Position numbers and translations under genes: made by a program
In this document: positions 20,861 to 33,773 of the stretch, piece by piece
Layout: every line of letters starts with the position of its first letter
How positions within the stretch are numbered: the first letter of the stretch is position 1
Source: Amanita rubescens
Lineage: Eukaryota > Basidiomycota > Agaricomycetes > Agaricales > Amanitaceae
DNA length: 64,000 nucleotides
Direction of reading: 5' to 3'
Assembly: GCA_015039365.1 (NCBI GenBank)
Contig: WION01000194.1
Location: forward strand, 39,422-103,421
Notes under the pieces: generated by a model
Told to the model about the DNA's origin: nothing
The model's input: only the letters and a program-made list of their open reading frames with translations
Databases searched by the model: none

Positions 20861-23214
20861 ATGTTATCCTCCGTGATTGAGCTCGCTCCGGTTTGTCTTG
20901 CGGTGTGGTTGGTGAGCGTCTTGTATCGCCAATGGACGCTGGTTCGCGATACTCTGAGAGATATTGGGTGAGTTACAGTGGTAGTGTGCCGTCGGGATTG
21001 ACTTGACGAAGTACTGGCAATGTAGGGATGTACCTGGAAAAGGAATCGCCTGGATACGCCCAGACAGTATGGCTTCGATGGTTGCTGCACCTTGGTTCCC
21101 CAGGCCTGGAGACACAGGTCATTATTTTGGAAAGTTCTCAGGTATGTTACTCGACATCCAAGACTCGGACTTGAAAGAGTGCTGCATGCTGATGCTATCG
21201 CAGTGTTCAAGAAGTACGGAACGACGTGTTTGTCATCGGTTTCTTTCTGGGCATCTACCCCGGTTTATTTTGTATCCGATGCTGATGCGTTTCGAGTTAT
21301 CAACAATGAGCGGGAGGTATTTAAGAAGGATGTCGAGTCGGTGAGTGACATCAGGATTTCTCCAGGGGTGATGTGCCAACACTTTTTGATCAAATGGAAA
21401 GTTCGAGCCGATCAATGTTTATGGAAAGAATATCGTCTCGACGACGGGGAGTGAGTGGAAAAGGCATAGAACGGTGGTCAGGAATGCGTTCAATGAGGTA
21501 GATCGATCGCCGGTACCCGCTTCGTTATTATATTGATGCTCAGATCTTTAGGCCAATAACGCCTATGTATGGGCAGAAACATGTAGAATCATAAACCAGT
21601 GGTTTTCTACTGTAGACGCCAGACCGGGACAACATATCGATTGTCTGAGCGTATTCACTCAGGCATGTTTTTCCTCCCCTATGCATGTTCGGAGAAGTAG
21701 CTCACGATGAGAATAAAGATTGCATTTCTCGTTATTGCTTCTGCCGGTTTTGGAGCGAAAATCGATTTCAACGATTCTCTTGACCTGACCGCTGCGCCGG
21801 TCATAGACAAAGAATATACACGCGACTCGGTGAAACCGATGTACACGTTTGGAAGCTCCCTTACGACGGCTGCCCAAGGAGTCAAAATCCGCGCTCTGAC
21901 GCCTGCTTTTGCTTACCCAATCGTGAAATACATACGTATCCCATTCATTTCACGCATCCTGGAAGAGACTGTGACAGGCTTTGGCTCGCTCAAGATGCAT
22001 ATGCAGGAGATTATATCCAATGCCCGGGATGCATTTCTCAGTAAACAAGCTGAGAAAGACTACGGATCCCGATCGAACTCAGCTAGGAATGATGGCGCGG
22101 ACGCGGCTTTGCTAAGGAATCTCGTGCAATCTAACATAAACGAGGAATCCGGAGGTTGTAGATTAACGGATGATGAGATTGTGTCCGATACATTTGTGAG
22201 TGGTAGCTAACGCAATTTCGTCCTTTGCGCTGATTTAGAGGTAGCTCTTCCTGGTAGCGGGCCATGGTAAGATAAAATTTTCGTGAACGTCGAGGGATCA
22301 AGGTGCTAATGCTAAATTTAATTGGAAAGAAACTACGGCTCGCGTGCTCTGTTACATGGTTTGTTTGCTTGCTCTGCATCCCGAAGCACAGTCCAAGGTG
22401 TATGCCGAAGCTTGCAAGTTATGGCCGGAGGTACCTTCGCTCGATGCACCTCCTGTGCGTGTTTCGCTCAGCAGATGGTAGACTCAATTGCTTAATCACA
22501 ATTTCAGGAGTATAAAAACCCATTGTCCCATCTTGTGCGTATCGAACATCCTTTTGCATTGGACTATAGCCGATTCACATGGCAGGAATACACCACCGCA
22601 GTGTTTTATGAGTCTATGCGTTTATTTTCACCGGTGATTCGACTAATGAAAACGGCCTTTTCGGATACCATCCTCAGAACTCGTCGGTTCACTACCAACA
22701 CAGATGGCTCATTGGACAATGTGGAAGTGGTAAACACACCTATCAAGGCTGGGAGCGTAATGGTGTTAGACATAAACGGGCTGCATTATAATCGTAAGTG
22801 TTATTTATATGCTAGGGCGATTTGGTACAAACATCAATGCAGCAATTCACTGGGGTGAAGATGTTGACAAGTTCAAGCCTGAACGTTTTATCGACACCGA
22901 AACGTACAAGTGGCCCCGAGATGCATGTACGTCCATTAACACGCTTATCAATGTCTTGACTACAACATCGAGTAGTCTCCGGATTCTCTCAAGGTCAGAG
23001 GAGCTGCATTGGGCAGCGTTTCGCGGTAACGGAGGTGACTTGTATTGTTGCTAATTTGGTCCGTCGATATGAAATCTTAGTTCCTGCCAACTTGGAGTCG
23101 AAGCCGAAAATAGAGCAGGAGAAGGAATTATTAGAGTGTGCACTAAATTTGACGATTACCCCAAAGAATGCGCGGGTGCGACTGAGAAAGAGGGTAACCA
23201 AGCGTGGCGCTTAG
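20861..23214 (+). CDS. cytochrome P450, tandem copy 3
   Basis: Same gene structure and start (MLSSVIELAPVCLAVWLVSVLY) as copy 2, and nearly identical to it through exon 2. Motifs: WKRHR, LFLVAGHETTARV (I helix), YESMRLFSPV, KPERFID, FSGFSQGQRSCIGQRF. The GC-donor intron at 21663-21700 is 38 nt. Intron 7, inside the I helix after AGH, carries an insertion (GAACGTCGAGGGATC) compared with copies 1 and 2. Intron 9 (22535-22585) is 51 nt and stop-free, as in copy 1. All exons read through, so the gene appears functional. Confidence 0.86.
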
Positions 23215-24137
23215 ACCGCTGGAATTCGGTGAGCGATACTGAAAGGATATTGACTTGCATGTGCTAAGACTGGTGCATTCTTATAGTACTACATCCAATT
23301 CGCGCGATTCCACATCGTCATTCGGCACACACTGCTTGTTTTCTGCTTCACGGAGTCACCAAGAACTTTGGGTCGTTGGTAATCCCTCATTATCCCGTTG
23401 TCTCTTGGGCCAGGCCTTTTCAAATGCTTCATTTGTGTAATGCCCTGCTTCCGAAAGTACATTTGATTGCAAATATACTATGATATTTTCCTACGGACGT
23501 ATCGTGTAAAAATTAGACCCATGAATGTGATTGTAAAGTAGTGACAGAGCCGCAACTCACCCAAAATGCCTCAACGCATCTTCCAACCTCACACTCTTTG
23601 CCACTCCCGGTTTGTGGCGATCTTCCCTTGATGCCTATCGCGACGTTCAAGAAATTGATGTGCACAAGCGTATAAAATCGTACTCTGATATTCATTGCAG
23701 AATGTAGCGTCTTATATCGTGAAAAAGAACGATGGCAGAACGAATAAACCAATCAATATCACAAGACGGAATCGGCATCAATGGACAACTGTGCACGCGG
23801 AGAAAATTTTCAGTTCATGAGGCTGACAGCGCTGATGCAGATGCGTCACGCTGATCGTACCACATATGGTTCCTGTGAACTCTGGACAGTGGACCCTGTT
23901 ATCTGAGGAGACAGAACATGCATATGGATTGCTTTCCGCCGTTGTGGTTGATACTCGCGTGGGATTACATAGCGATAGTACTAAGTGCCGTGTATGTTTT
24001 TAATCAAGTGCTTATTCCAATTTCCGAGTCGTCTGATTCTTGTACTCTTTAAGCATTGATAGGGATTTGATGAGATGCCAACCAAACAGCATCCGAGTCC
24101 GTCTTATTAGTGTTCCCGAATAGGACCACCATCGCCC
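23215..24137. other. intergenic between P450 copies 3 and 4, with relic of the small minus-strand frame
   Basis: 23215-23510 repeats the P450 3' flank (CTACATCCAATTCGCGCGATT, TCACGGAGTCAC..AAGAACT..GGGT). 23513-23752 on the minus strand carries a diverged, shortened relative of the 19795-20487 frame. The remaining 400 bp upstream of copy 4 lack the palindromic element seen before copies 1-3. Confidence 0.45.
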
Positions 24138-26450
24138 ATGTCCTCTGTGCTAAAGATCGTTCCAGCGTTCTTGGTGGTGTGGCTGATTGGCAAGCTGGTA
24201 TCGGTTCGAAATGTGCTGAGGGACCTTGGGTGAGTGCCGTCATCGGTATACCGCAAATGAAGAGCCAACAGCAGTGACAGTGACGTCCCTGGGAAGGCCA
24301 TCGTCTGGCTACACCCCTTCTACCCAGCTGCCCTCCTCGCAGCGGCTTGGTTCCCCAGGCCAGGAAACATAGGATACTATTCGGGCAGGTTCTCGCGTGC
24401 GTTCACTTGCCCTCGTTGGCGTCCGGCTGGCTGGGTTTTGTGTAAACAAGGGCGTACTGATCACTTTCGCAGTGTTCAGGAAATACGGTAGCACCTGCTT
24501 ATCGTCGGTGTATTTCTGGTCGTCTACTCCGACCTATTTCGTATCCGATGCTGATGCGTTCCGGTTCATCAACAACGAGCGCCGGTTGTTTGAAAAGGAT
24601 ATTGATGCTGTGAGTAATATTCACTTTGTTACGGACCTGCAATTTGATGAACGCCATTGCACGACGAAGTATGAGCCGCTCAATGTTTACGGCAAGAACA
24701 TTGTATCGACCACGGGAGGCGAGTGGAAAAGGCATAGAGCAGTGGCCAAGAATGCCTTTAACGAAGTGCGACTTGATATTTCGACTGGCTTTTCTAGCTT
24801 CTCAATGTTTTCTCCAGGCAAACAACGCCTACGTATGGGCGGAAACATGTAGAATCATGAACCAGTGGTTCTCCACTTTCCAATCCAAGTCAGAGATACC
24901 CATCGAGTGCCTGGGTGTATTCAAGCAGGCAAGTTTTCTCCACTATCCTTCTCATGGGTAGCTGACAATGGCCAAGATCGCTTTTCTCGTTATTGCTTCT
25001 GCCGGGTTTGGCGCAAAGATGGACTACAATGACTCCCTTGACCTGACCGACGCGCCTGTCATAGACCATGAATTCGCACCTGGCTCGACCAAACCCATGT
25101 ACACATTTGGAAGCTCCCTCACGACGGCTATGCATAGGTTTTTTGTTCGCACCCTCTCTCCCCATTTCATCTATCCCATCGCGAAGTACATCCGTATTCC
25201 ATTCCTTTCCCCCGTGTTGGAGGAGACCGAGATAAGCTTTGACTCGCTCAAGTCGCACATGGAAAACATCATATCTCATCAACGAGATACATTGTTCAGT
25301 GAACGCGCCAAGAATCAGGCGGATGCATCCAAGTACAAAGACGTGGGCGCGGCTCTCCTAAGGAATCTTGTGGAATCTAATATGGATGAGGAATCCGGAG
25401 GCAATCGGCTAACGGATGACGAGATTATATCCGATACTTTTGTAAGCTATGGCTGATGTCTTTCCGTGCGTCAAACTGATCCAGAGATAGGTATTCTTGC
25501 TTGCAGGCCATGGTAAGACGACTGCTTCTGAGTATACGAGAATACGTGAAGCTGATCATATCTGTAAAGAAACCACGGCCCACACACTCTGTTTTGCGCT
25601 TTGTTTGCTTGCTATGCATCCTGAAGCACAAGCCAGTGCGCATGCGGAAGTATGCCGGCTATGGCCTGAGGCTCCTCCTTCACTTGAGATACCTTCTGTA
25701 CGCGTCTTACCCCGTAAATGGAAGCGTTACTAATGATTAAATCAAGGAATACAAAGACTGCATGCCTCACCTTGTGGGTTTTAGCTTATTCTTATTGGGT
25801 TATGAGTGAATTACTTGATTATGCAGGAATACGTCACTGCGGTTTTTCATGAGACCCTACGATTATTCTCATCCGTGCCGCGACTTGGGAAGCGCGTTTT
25901 CTCGGATACAGTCATTAGGACCCGTCGGTTTACCACGAATCCAGATGGCACTTTGGATAAAGTGAAAGTGGTTAACTCACCTATCAAGGCTGGAAGTGTG
26001 GTCGTGCTAGATGTTCATGGAATGCATTATAACCGTACGTAATGGGTGGAATGCAAGGCGAACTCACATGACGTTTCTTTAGCTATCCATTGGGGAGAAG
26101 ACGTTGACAAATTCAGACCGGAGCGCTTCATCGATACGGAGGCATACAAATGGCCCCGGGATGCATGTACGTCCATCGATCTTTTCCAATGCTTTGATTA
26201 TAACGTCCTCGCAGTCGCTGGATTCTCTCAAGGACAACGGAGTTGCATTGGCCAACGTTTCGCAATAACGGAAGCGACCTGCGCCCTTGCCAACTTAATC
26301 CGTCGATACGAGATTTTACTTCCAACTCACTTGGAGTCGAAGCCAAGAGCTGAGCAAGAGAAGGAACTTTCGGAGTGGACGCCATACGTGACAATCATTC
26401 CAAAGAACGCACGGGTGCGATTGAGAAGGAGGGCGTCTGGAGCTGACTGA
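24138..26450 (+). CDS. cytochrome P450, tandem copy 4 (most diverged)
   Basis: Same 12-exon layout as copies 1-3, but GC-richer and more diverged. The first exon is shorter (MSSVLKIVPAFLVVWLIGKL, anchor). Motifs: WKRHR, LLAGHETTAH, HETLRLFSSV (ExxR), RPERFID, FAGFSQGQRSCIGQRF. The fifth intron (24929-24961) has the best GC donor of the set, CAG|GCAAGT, and is 33 nt; read-through would hit TAG at its end, so it must be removed. A later in-phase acceptor 15 nt downstream would give 48 nt. Intron 9 (53 nt) is clearly non-coding here, and that is what proved the stop-free versions in copies 1 and 3 to be introns. Probably the oldest copy or the one under a different constraint. Confidence 0.87.
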
Positions 26451-26977
26451 TCTATGACCTAGCTACTGATGAATCACAATGTAACGAGACACAAGGACAC
26501 TTTTGTACGCGGACGTTCTGCCAACGTTGAACGTTATGAACATTGCCCGTTGAAGAAGGTTAAGGAGCCTGATTCATTCATGCAGTGCAGTGGCGTCCGA
26601 TCGCTTTTTTGTAACCTGTAGGCTGCTGTAGGTCTGCGTGGATTCTTTCGTACGAGGTTAAACGCCCATCATGATTGCGGACCGGTTCCGCCGGATCATG
26701 TTTTGCCTTCGGAACGCCGTGTCATCCGATTGGTCCCAGGCGCCGGCGGCAAAACTCTGCGCTATTGTTCACCAGCTAACAGACAGTGGATTAGTTATCA
26801 TCCAGTAGTAGTCATCGATAAGCTTAGGCTGTTGGTCGACAACGGAAGTTATGTTGGCGAGAACGTGGGTGAGTATCATGTGGTCTCACTCCTACTGCGG
26901 ATAATTCAACGATATCGGAAAATAGATAAATAAGCCCTCTCGTCTTTGGGTTGGACAACCCAAGAAGCCGCCTCACT
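26451..26977. other. intergenic
   Basis: No gene recognised; upstream region of the aldo-keto reductase. Confidence 0.45.
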
Positions 26978-28225
26978 ATGCCTCTCAAAAAGTTTGTCAA
27001 GCTTAACACAGGCGCTGAGATGCCCGTTGTTGGACTCGGTGAGTTCGTCTCATACTGAATTTATGGCGTTGCTTCATTTCCGTTTCCACTGCAGGTACCT
27101 GGAAGTCCCCAGCCAGCGATGTAACTAAAAATGCTGTAGAGGTCGCATTGAGGACGGGCTATAGGCATATCGACACCGCCGCTGGATATGATAATGAAAA
27201 AGAAGTTGGAATTGGTATTAAAAAATCTGGTGTTCCGCGCAACGAGATATTCTTGACAACGAAGTTGATCAACTGGGATATGAGGAACCCAGAAAAGGCC
27301 CTCTTCAAGTCTTTGGAACTGTTGGATACACCATACCTTGACCTATGTGAGCAGGAGTCATTCATAAATCCTAAAAGCCATTTAGTTGATGTGCGTCGCC
27401 AGGGCTCATGCATTGGCCGGCGCCCATGACGGCGGACAAGAAAGCCGACAAGAATGTATGCATCTTCCGCTTTTACTGTATTATTTAATAATCATGGGTT
27501 AGTGGGATTGGTTGGACACATGGAAAGTGATGGAAAGTCTTTACAAGAAATACCCAGACAAGTTGAAGGCTATTGGTAAGCGCGACGGCGAGTCAATACG
27601 TTCCTGATCAATAATCTCGCTTTAGGCGTCTCTAATTTCTCTGTCAAGTTCTTGGAGCGCCTACTGGCCAACTGCGAGATTGTACCTGCTGTTAATCAGA
27701 TCGAGCTCCACCCGTAAGCTGTTTTTTTAACTAGGATGAACGTGCGATAAATCACTTTCATAGATCCTGCACTCAGCAAGAAGTCGTTAATCTTTGCGTT
27801 TCAAGGGGTATCGGTCTGACGGCCTACTCCCCGCTTGGGTCGGACAACTCACCTCTGTTGATGAACGCCGTGGTTCAGAAGATAGCAAATAAGTATGATG
27901 TCCATGCCGTCAATGTGCTTGTATCGCTGCAGGCTAACAGGCCTGGAGTGAGTGGTACGTAGACTGTATACATTACCTTGTAAGAGACCCTGACCTAGTC
28001 CCAGTGATCCCTAAATCTGTGACTGCCTCTCGGATTCAAAGTATGTCATCGCGCTTGAGCATGTTGAAATACTGACCGACACCGGACGCAGGTAATTTCA
28101 AACTTATCGAATTATCGAACAAAGAAGTTGAAGAGTTGAATGCCATTGAGAAGGTTTCACCTTTCCGTGCTTGTCATCCAAGGTGGACTGGTTGGGGAAG
28201 CATCGGTTTCCCTGATTGCGAGTAA
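26978..28225 (+). CDS. aldo-keto reductase (AKR superfamily)
   Basis: Starts MPLKKFVKLNTGAEMPVVGLG and joins GTWKSP over a short intron; seven further introns fit the frame, giving about 300 residues. The AKR catalytic tetrad is visible: Asp in RHIDTAAGYDNE, Tyr four residues after it, Lys in FLTTKL, and His in LMHWPAP, which is created by splicing at about 27402. Cofactor and barrel motifs follow: KAIGVSNFSVKFLE, PAVNQIELHP, GLTAYSPLGS, VIPKSVTASRIQSNF. It is an NADPH-dependent carbonyl or sugar reductase acting in the cytosol; the exact substrate cannot be told. It ends at TAA 28223-28225. The position next to four P450s could make it part of a detoxification or metabolite cluster, but no biosynthetic core gene is present. 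Confidence 0.92.
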
Positions 28226-29983
28226 GAGGCCTCAGGCTTGATAGGCACGAAATTATTCAATAGAAATAAAGCACCGCGCCTCGTTCAAGCAAATTGTAGC
28301 ATACGCATAGTAAACGATATTGTGATTGTCACCGATCTAACATACCGTGTAAACTTAAAACTAGACTAACATTAAGTGGAGAGAACTTGGCGTGTGGAGC
28401 GTTGGGTCGAGGGCGCTGGTAATGCAGGGTCAACGCTAGAACACAGAATGAGGAAACCTCCTAACCCGATCCTGCCTACGAGTGCTTTATCCCTCCGATC
28501 CTACCCTCGGATGATCCGATACCGCCTAGTATTGAGGTGATATCGGGCGACGTGATCTAAACGTCGTCAACAAGACATCATTGGTTAGTAATAGCTCACT
28601 CACCAAGTCTCGAGATCACTCGAAAGTGGTCTCGTCCCTCCTTTACCGCCCAAAGAGGTGAACTAAGGGGGAGGGCAGCTCGCGAGAGCGCCAGCCGCCT
28701 ACATCCGGGAGCGCCTAATTCGACGCTCCTCCGTATGCGACGAGCTCACTCGTCGGACTCCGAAGGCTCCACTGACAAAATGATGGAGCCCGAATGATGA
28801 CTTATTCTAAATGTCGTCAGTGATGAACAGAAGGCGAGCATAAGTAAGTGCTCACCTGAATCTGTGATGGAGAGTAGTACCGCGCTCTCCCGTTCACTAT
28901 CCGAGGCTGTATTGTCGCAACCTCACGGGGAAGTTGAAACCGCCCCTTCACGATCCGAGCCTCAGAGAGTTAATGGGCTCTCTGAAGGGTATTCGGAGTC
29001 CGGGAATGTCACTCCGTACAGTCTGTCGAGGTCGCTGAGGCCGGCAATTGCTCGTTCGAGCGTCTAGTAGAGATCGGAGCGATATCAGAGGAACCAGCTA
29101 TGCCAGCTCAGGTTGAAGTTTTTCTGAGCGTCGTTGGGAAGAGGGAACCAGCGTTGGGGAGAGATGGGGCTGCTTGCACAGAGCTCCGACGACTGGATTC
29201 AAATGTCGTCAGCTTGGACTCCATGATAGCGAGTACGGTCTCGTTCTCACCTGTACCAACTGTGGCCCCTTTGCCACCTACGCCTTCTCCTACCTGTCCT
29301 CCGCAGCATCTCTTTCTAGTCAGCTGTGTCCTAGACTTGGCGGGCTAAAGGGTGAAGTCTCCTGACGACGGAGAACGTGAACGACATGATCTTTATGATG
29401 TCATTAGCAAGAAAGGAACATCGAGTGGGTTTCCACACTCACCCGTACCGAGTGCGGCCCTTTTTTGCTGCCTATACCTTTGCCTATAAGTACCGTTGCT
29501 TACCACGAAAACATATTGATCCAATGTCAGCTGTGATTTTGACGCGTGAGAAATTTCATTGCGTGGACGCTGCAGGGCTAAATATACTCTTCACTCCCAC
29601 CTATTCACTCCTTCAACAAACTCCCTTCTGATAAGTAAGTATCGTCATTTGCAAAATTCGGAAATTTGGAATTTCAAGTCATATGAGAAATTCATTGAAG
29701 TTCTTGCTTCGTTCTTCTGCTGCCGCCTCGTGTGTGGGCTCAAAATTACAGCGTCGTTCGGGCATGATTCTTAAACCTAAAATGGCCAAGCTTAATGCAC
29801 GCGGCGATGAGGACTGCCCAGCCATTGAACGTGTCTGTCCCTGCGTCGTGCTGTCCCCTTCTTCTACTCTGGTGCCACATTCTTGCCGAAGCTGTCTTCA
29901 AGCCTCTTAAATCCTTGTTGCTATCAGAAAAACCTTCACCACTCATTCTCAACTCTATCTAGCACCTCTCATTCTTAACGACG
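28226..29983. other. long non-coding stretch with degenerate repeats
   Basis: No gene recognised. A short word (TAAAYGTCGTCA-like) recurs near 28559, 28808 and, slightly altered, 29203, and its complement TGACGACG occurs at about 29364. A block CTCACCYGTACC..CTGYGGCCC occurs at about 29248 and 29440. A perfect hairpin CGACGAG-CTCA-CTCGTCG lies at about 28739-28756. This could be a decayed mobile element or old tandem duplicates. No transposase or reverse transcriptase frame is seen. Confidence 0.4.
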
Positions 29984-32900
29984 ATGGCGCATCCCGTATT
30001 TTGGCCGGGGAAGATCTTCTTTTATCCAATCGGCAATACATCCGCCGTTTGTCTTACAAGCGAGCTGCCGCCCGAGCAACCTGCAGACATCTTATTGCTC
30101 GGTTGTGGTGACGCTAGAAATGTGCTATATACCGTATATGCTGATTTGGGCGCACGTAAGTGGTCACGCGTCGCATATATGATGATATCGCACCTCATTG
30201 TCTTATTCAGAATCGAGGCCTCTCGATTTCACGTGCTGCGATATTGATCCAGCTATATCAGGTCCATAGTTTTTGCTCAACTGTCCTATTGAGAGCTCAC
30301 CCCTTGTTAGCCCGGAATATCTTGCTCTATACCCTCGTTACCGATTTTCCATCAGAACAAAATAATGAATACCTTCAGAAAATATGGAATTTTTACTATC
30401 ACTTCTTCATCGATAAGGAGACACTTGATATGGTCTTGAAGCAGTGTCAGGTCCTCCTCGACCTATCTCCTGACATCGATACGTGGAATAATAGCAAATA
30501 TGGCGCTTTCCTCCGGTTTTCGTCTTTTCATTCCCTTTCTTCAGTTCGTAAGAACTGGGCCTTGTACATTGGGACAAAAAACTTCTCAAAGAGTGAAATG
30601 GACTCGTTGCGCGCCGAGTTCCGGAACGCCTGCTGCATCAAGGATGATGATGAAAACAATGCTATAGTTAATATGACTCCATTACGCTCTGCTGGTCCGC
30701 TTTGCTACGAACTTTACAAAAGTGGTCCAGAGCAATTCGATGATCGTTACTGGAAGACAGGTGTTACCTTCGATGAACCAGCCAAAATGGTCAAGGCGAA
30801 TGAAATCAATCCTACATTCGCATACTCTGTTACAGGAAAAGGGTTTGCGCTCCAGCACGGATGTGGATCCGACCCTATTCTGTCTTTCCACCTCGCAGAA
30901 ATTCTCGCCCCGGTTAGCGGCTCACAATTAAATAAAGCCATTACTACCTCTGGTCTCGTTAAGGGCGCTATTGAAGAATTTAGACGCTGGTGCCTGGCTT
31001 TCAACAAACGCGTCAAGGAAGGATCCTCCCTGATAATCCGGTTTTTGGTTGGCAACGCTATCACAGCCTGCCGCGCGCTACATTATTGCGCTATTAATTC
31101 TTCCATCGATCCTGGATTGTACGCTGCTCCATGGACTACTGCCTTGATGAAACTAGACGGAGGTGATTATGCAGAAAACGCTTCGACACGGGCACCTCTG
31201 CAGTTCAACGTCATTGACACCTCTAATCTCACGGATCACATTGGGTTTTTAAATGTTCTGGTTCCCTGCCGGCCTCTAATGCAGACGAAACCTTCGTCTA
31301 TCATATTTACCAATAAGTTGGCCACTGACGATGTCGATGACGGAACGACTCCAAGTCGAGATTTCCTCGAGTTATTATGCGGCGATCTATCCGTGTTCGC
31401 CATGATTCTCGATCTGATCCCAGTTTCGTACATATCAAACTTTACAAGTCAGAGCGACGCACACGAGAGGGCGGCGGCGGCCCCTGGATCGGGGCAGTTT
31501 CACAGACATATTGCCTGGAGGATTGGGACTTTGTCTGACTCGACAGCTATTGGCGGGAACATTCAACTGAACCAACGCTTAAAGTTCGATGAAGAACAAC
31601 TCACGAACTTCATCTATGGCGTTTACCTGAACATGTTCCCCAACGAGGACAACGCCTGGATCCGTCACTCAGACCCAGCTTCGCCGCGTCGGAGACTGGT
31701 AAAGTTATCAAAAGTCCACTACACCCGGTTTACTCTCGCATATCTTTTACGATTCATGAAAGACAGAATCGATGTTAACTGGGAAGACGTCATGGGTCGT
31801 TTTCATGATGTTATCAGCCGTGATCGTAGGCTTCTTTGGGGGTCCAATAACATTCAAGATTTGTTTTGCGGTCTTCACCTTTCTGCACGCAGTTTCGGCA
31901 CACTTCTTCCCAATTTCAATGAAAACCTAGAAACGGGTCCTTTGAAGGGGTGGAAAAGTGTGCCTCCTGTCGTTTGCATAAGTTTCGAGGTCCCGAGAAA
32001 GAGCTTTGATATTCTCGAGAAGCTCGGCGCAGAGCGGATTGGAAATCCCATCCTACTTTGCTCCGTCATGGGAGCCACCACTCCTAATGTGTTCAGCTAT
32101 CAGTCTTTCTGGGGAAAAGTGAAGGCTGAATACGGCGAGGATTCCTCTCAAGAGCCCAAGATTGCTTTTGAAGAAGATCCCGAGGGAATTCGAGGCTCAT
32201 CTCCTGCCGTTTTCACTTTCTATGTCCCCTCTCGTATTTTGGCTTCCAATGGACCACAGAAAGTATTGTTATCAATTCAGCACAGTCCTCTCGCTGCGAA
32301 GATTCTTGCCCCACCCTTAGGGCCCTCCCTGATCTTGTTCTCTGTCGAACTTACTGAACGAGGACATGTTCATATCACTCGGGAGCGGCCCGGAAATTCT
32401 GGTGAGCTCCAAAAGCTGCAAAATATATCATTCGCCCAGCCGACAGTGGAGGGAACGCAGCACTTATGTGATCCAGTCAAAGTCACTTTAGACAGCGCCA
32501 ATCGCGAGGTAGCGTTCCTCACGGGACGTGTGAATATCCAGGATCTGAAGGCAAAAGCTGCATTGGCTAACGGGGCAACTGTTTCTGTTAATCAAATCTC
32601 GCCTCGAGCCATGCAAATCTCCATCGGAAATAATTTACAGAACATTGCATATCCATTTCCAATCAATTCAACAGATTCTAGAACTCGTATCGCTAGGAAA
32701 TCGTCTTACGTTGAAGTAAGTGCACGTATAGGTTTTTTTTTCGAATTGATTTGAGTAACACCAAACAGATTGACGTAAATATCTCAGGCCCTCTGGAAAA
32801 ACTTGGGATGTCGCTTAAACCGTTCCCCGTCATACAGCAAGATAAGACGCTGAGCTTATGGAACATTCACTACTTAGACCTAGGGCGACTCCCTGTCCTT

Positions 32901-33773
32901 GATCTCTCCTCTTCAAACAGACTTTCATTTTTGCTGATGCACATCAGCATGTCTTATGCTGATCGTGAACGTCGCCTCTGCGCAGCTGAAAGCGAAGGTA
33001 GAATTAAGACATCAGATCTTGATGTTATCACGCGCCTGAAGCAGAGCATACAAAACCTATTTGTCGATAGTAGTGGCTTGGGAGAGGTGAAACGCCCTGT
33101 CATCGGTCTTGCAGATCCCGAGAACGGCGGCGTCTATACCTTGATCTTCACCAATGGTATATGCCTAGACTTGGCATCTCATACAGTGGTAATAGACGCT
33201 TGCGTTCTCCCTCTCACATTACATCTCGCATCACGTCTTATCAATGCTGTCGGAAGGGTGGAGCGGGAAACAGGACTAGCGCAAATTTTGACTAAACCCG
33301 ATGAAGTCAAAGCGTGGAAACATCTTCTCCCCGCATTCACCGAGCGATGCCGCAAGTGGCCTCACACCGCTAACTGCGAGTATCTATCGAAAGGTGTTCC
33401 CGTCTCAGAAGAAACTTATCAATCGCCATTGTGCAGCTGTGGACAAGGCAAAAACCTTGGATCTTTCACGCAAAAGAAAAATTGGAAAGAGTTTGCTCCC
33501 TACGTCACACGCGCTGCAATCAGCCCTCTCTTTGCCGTGCCCTTCATCGATACCGTTGACGAAGACGCAAGAAAAGCATTCCATGCCGCACAAAACAAGT
33601 TATGTGGTACCTGCCACAGTGCTGGAAAGCCAAAGTTGTTGCTATGCACGGCGTGCAAGCACACTAGTTATTGTTCCACCGAATGCCAAAAAGCAGACTG
33701 GAAGGCTCACAAAAAGTTATGTAAAGAGTTAGTGCAGTTACGAAATTCCGGTAACGACTGGCTTGCAGAGTAA
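29984..33773 (+). CDS. DUF4470 / MYND-type zinc-finger protein
   Basis: Exons 29984-30155, 30211-30261, 30311-32715 and 32769-33773; 3633 nt, 1210 residues, all junctions in phase. The N-terminus (FFYPIGNTSAVCLT, DILLLGCGDARNVLYTVY, LDFTCCDIDPAISARNILLYTL) is the DUF4470 domain that usually precedes MYND fingers in basidiomycetes. It looks like a degenerate Rossmann fold with a GCGDARN loop. The long middle part is unassigned. The C-terminus is a MYND zinc finger starting CGTCHSAGKPKLLLC, then YCSTECQKADW and HKKLC, which supply the zinc-binding Cys/His set. MYND fingers mediate protein-protein contacts, so a scaffold or regulatory role is inferred. The poly-T stretch at 32733-32740 is inside the last intron. 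Confidence 0.88.

Noticed and set aside
14484..28225. P450 cluster plus aldo-keto reductase as a secondary-metabolite cluster
   Set aside because: No terpene synthase, polyketide synthase, NRPS, prenyltransferase or transporter is present between 14 and 29 kb; tandem duplication explains the P450 density.
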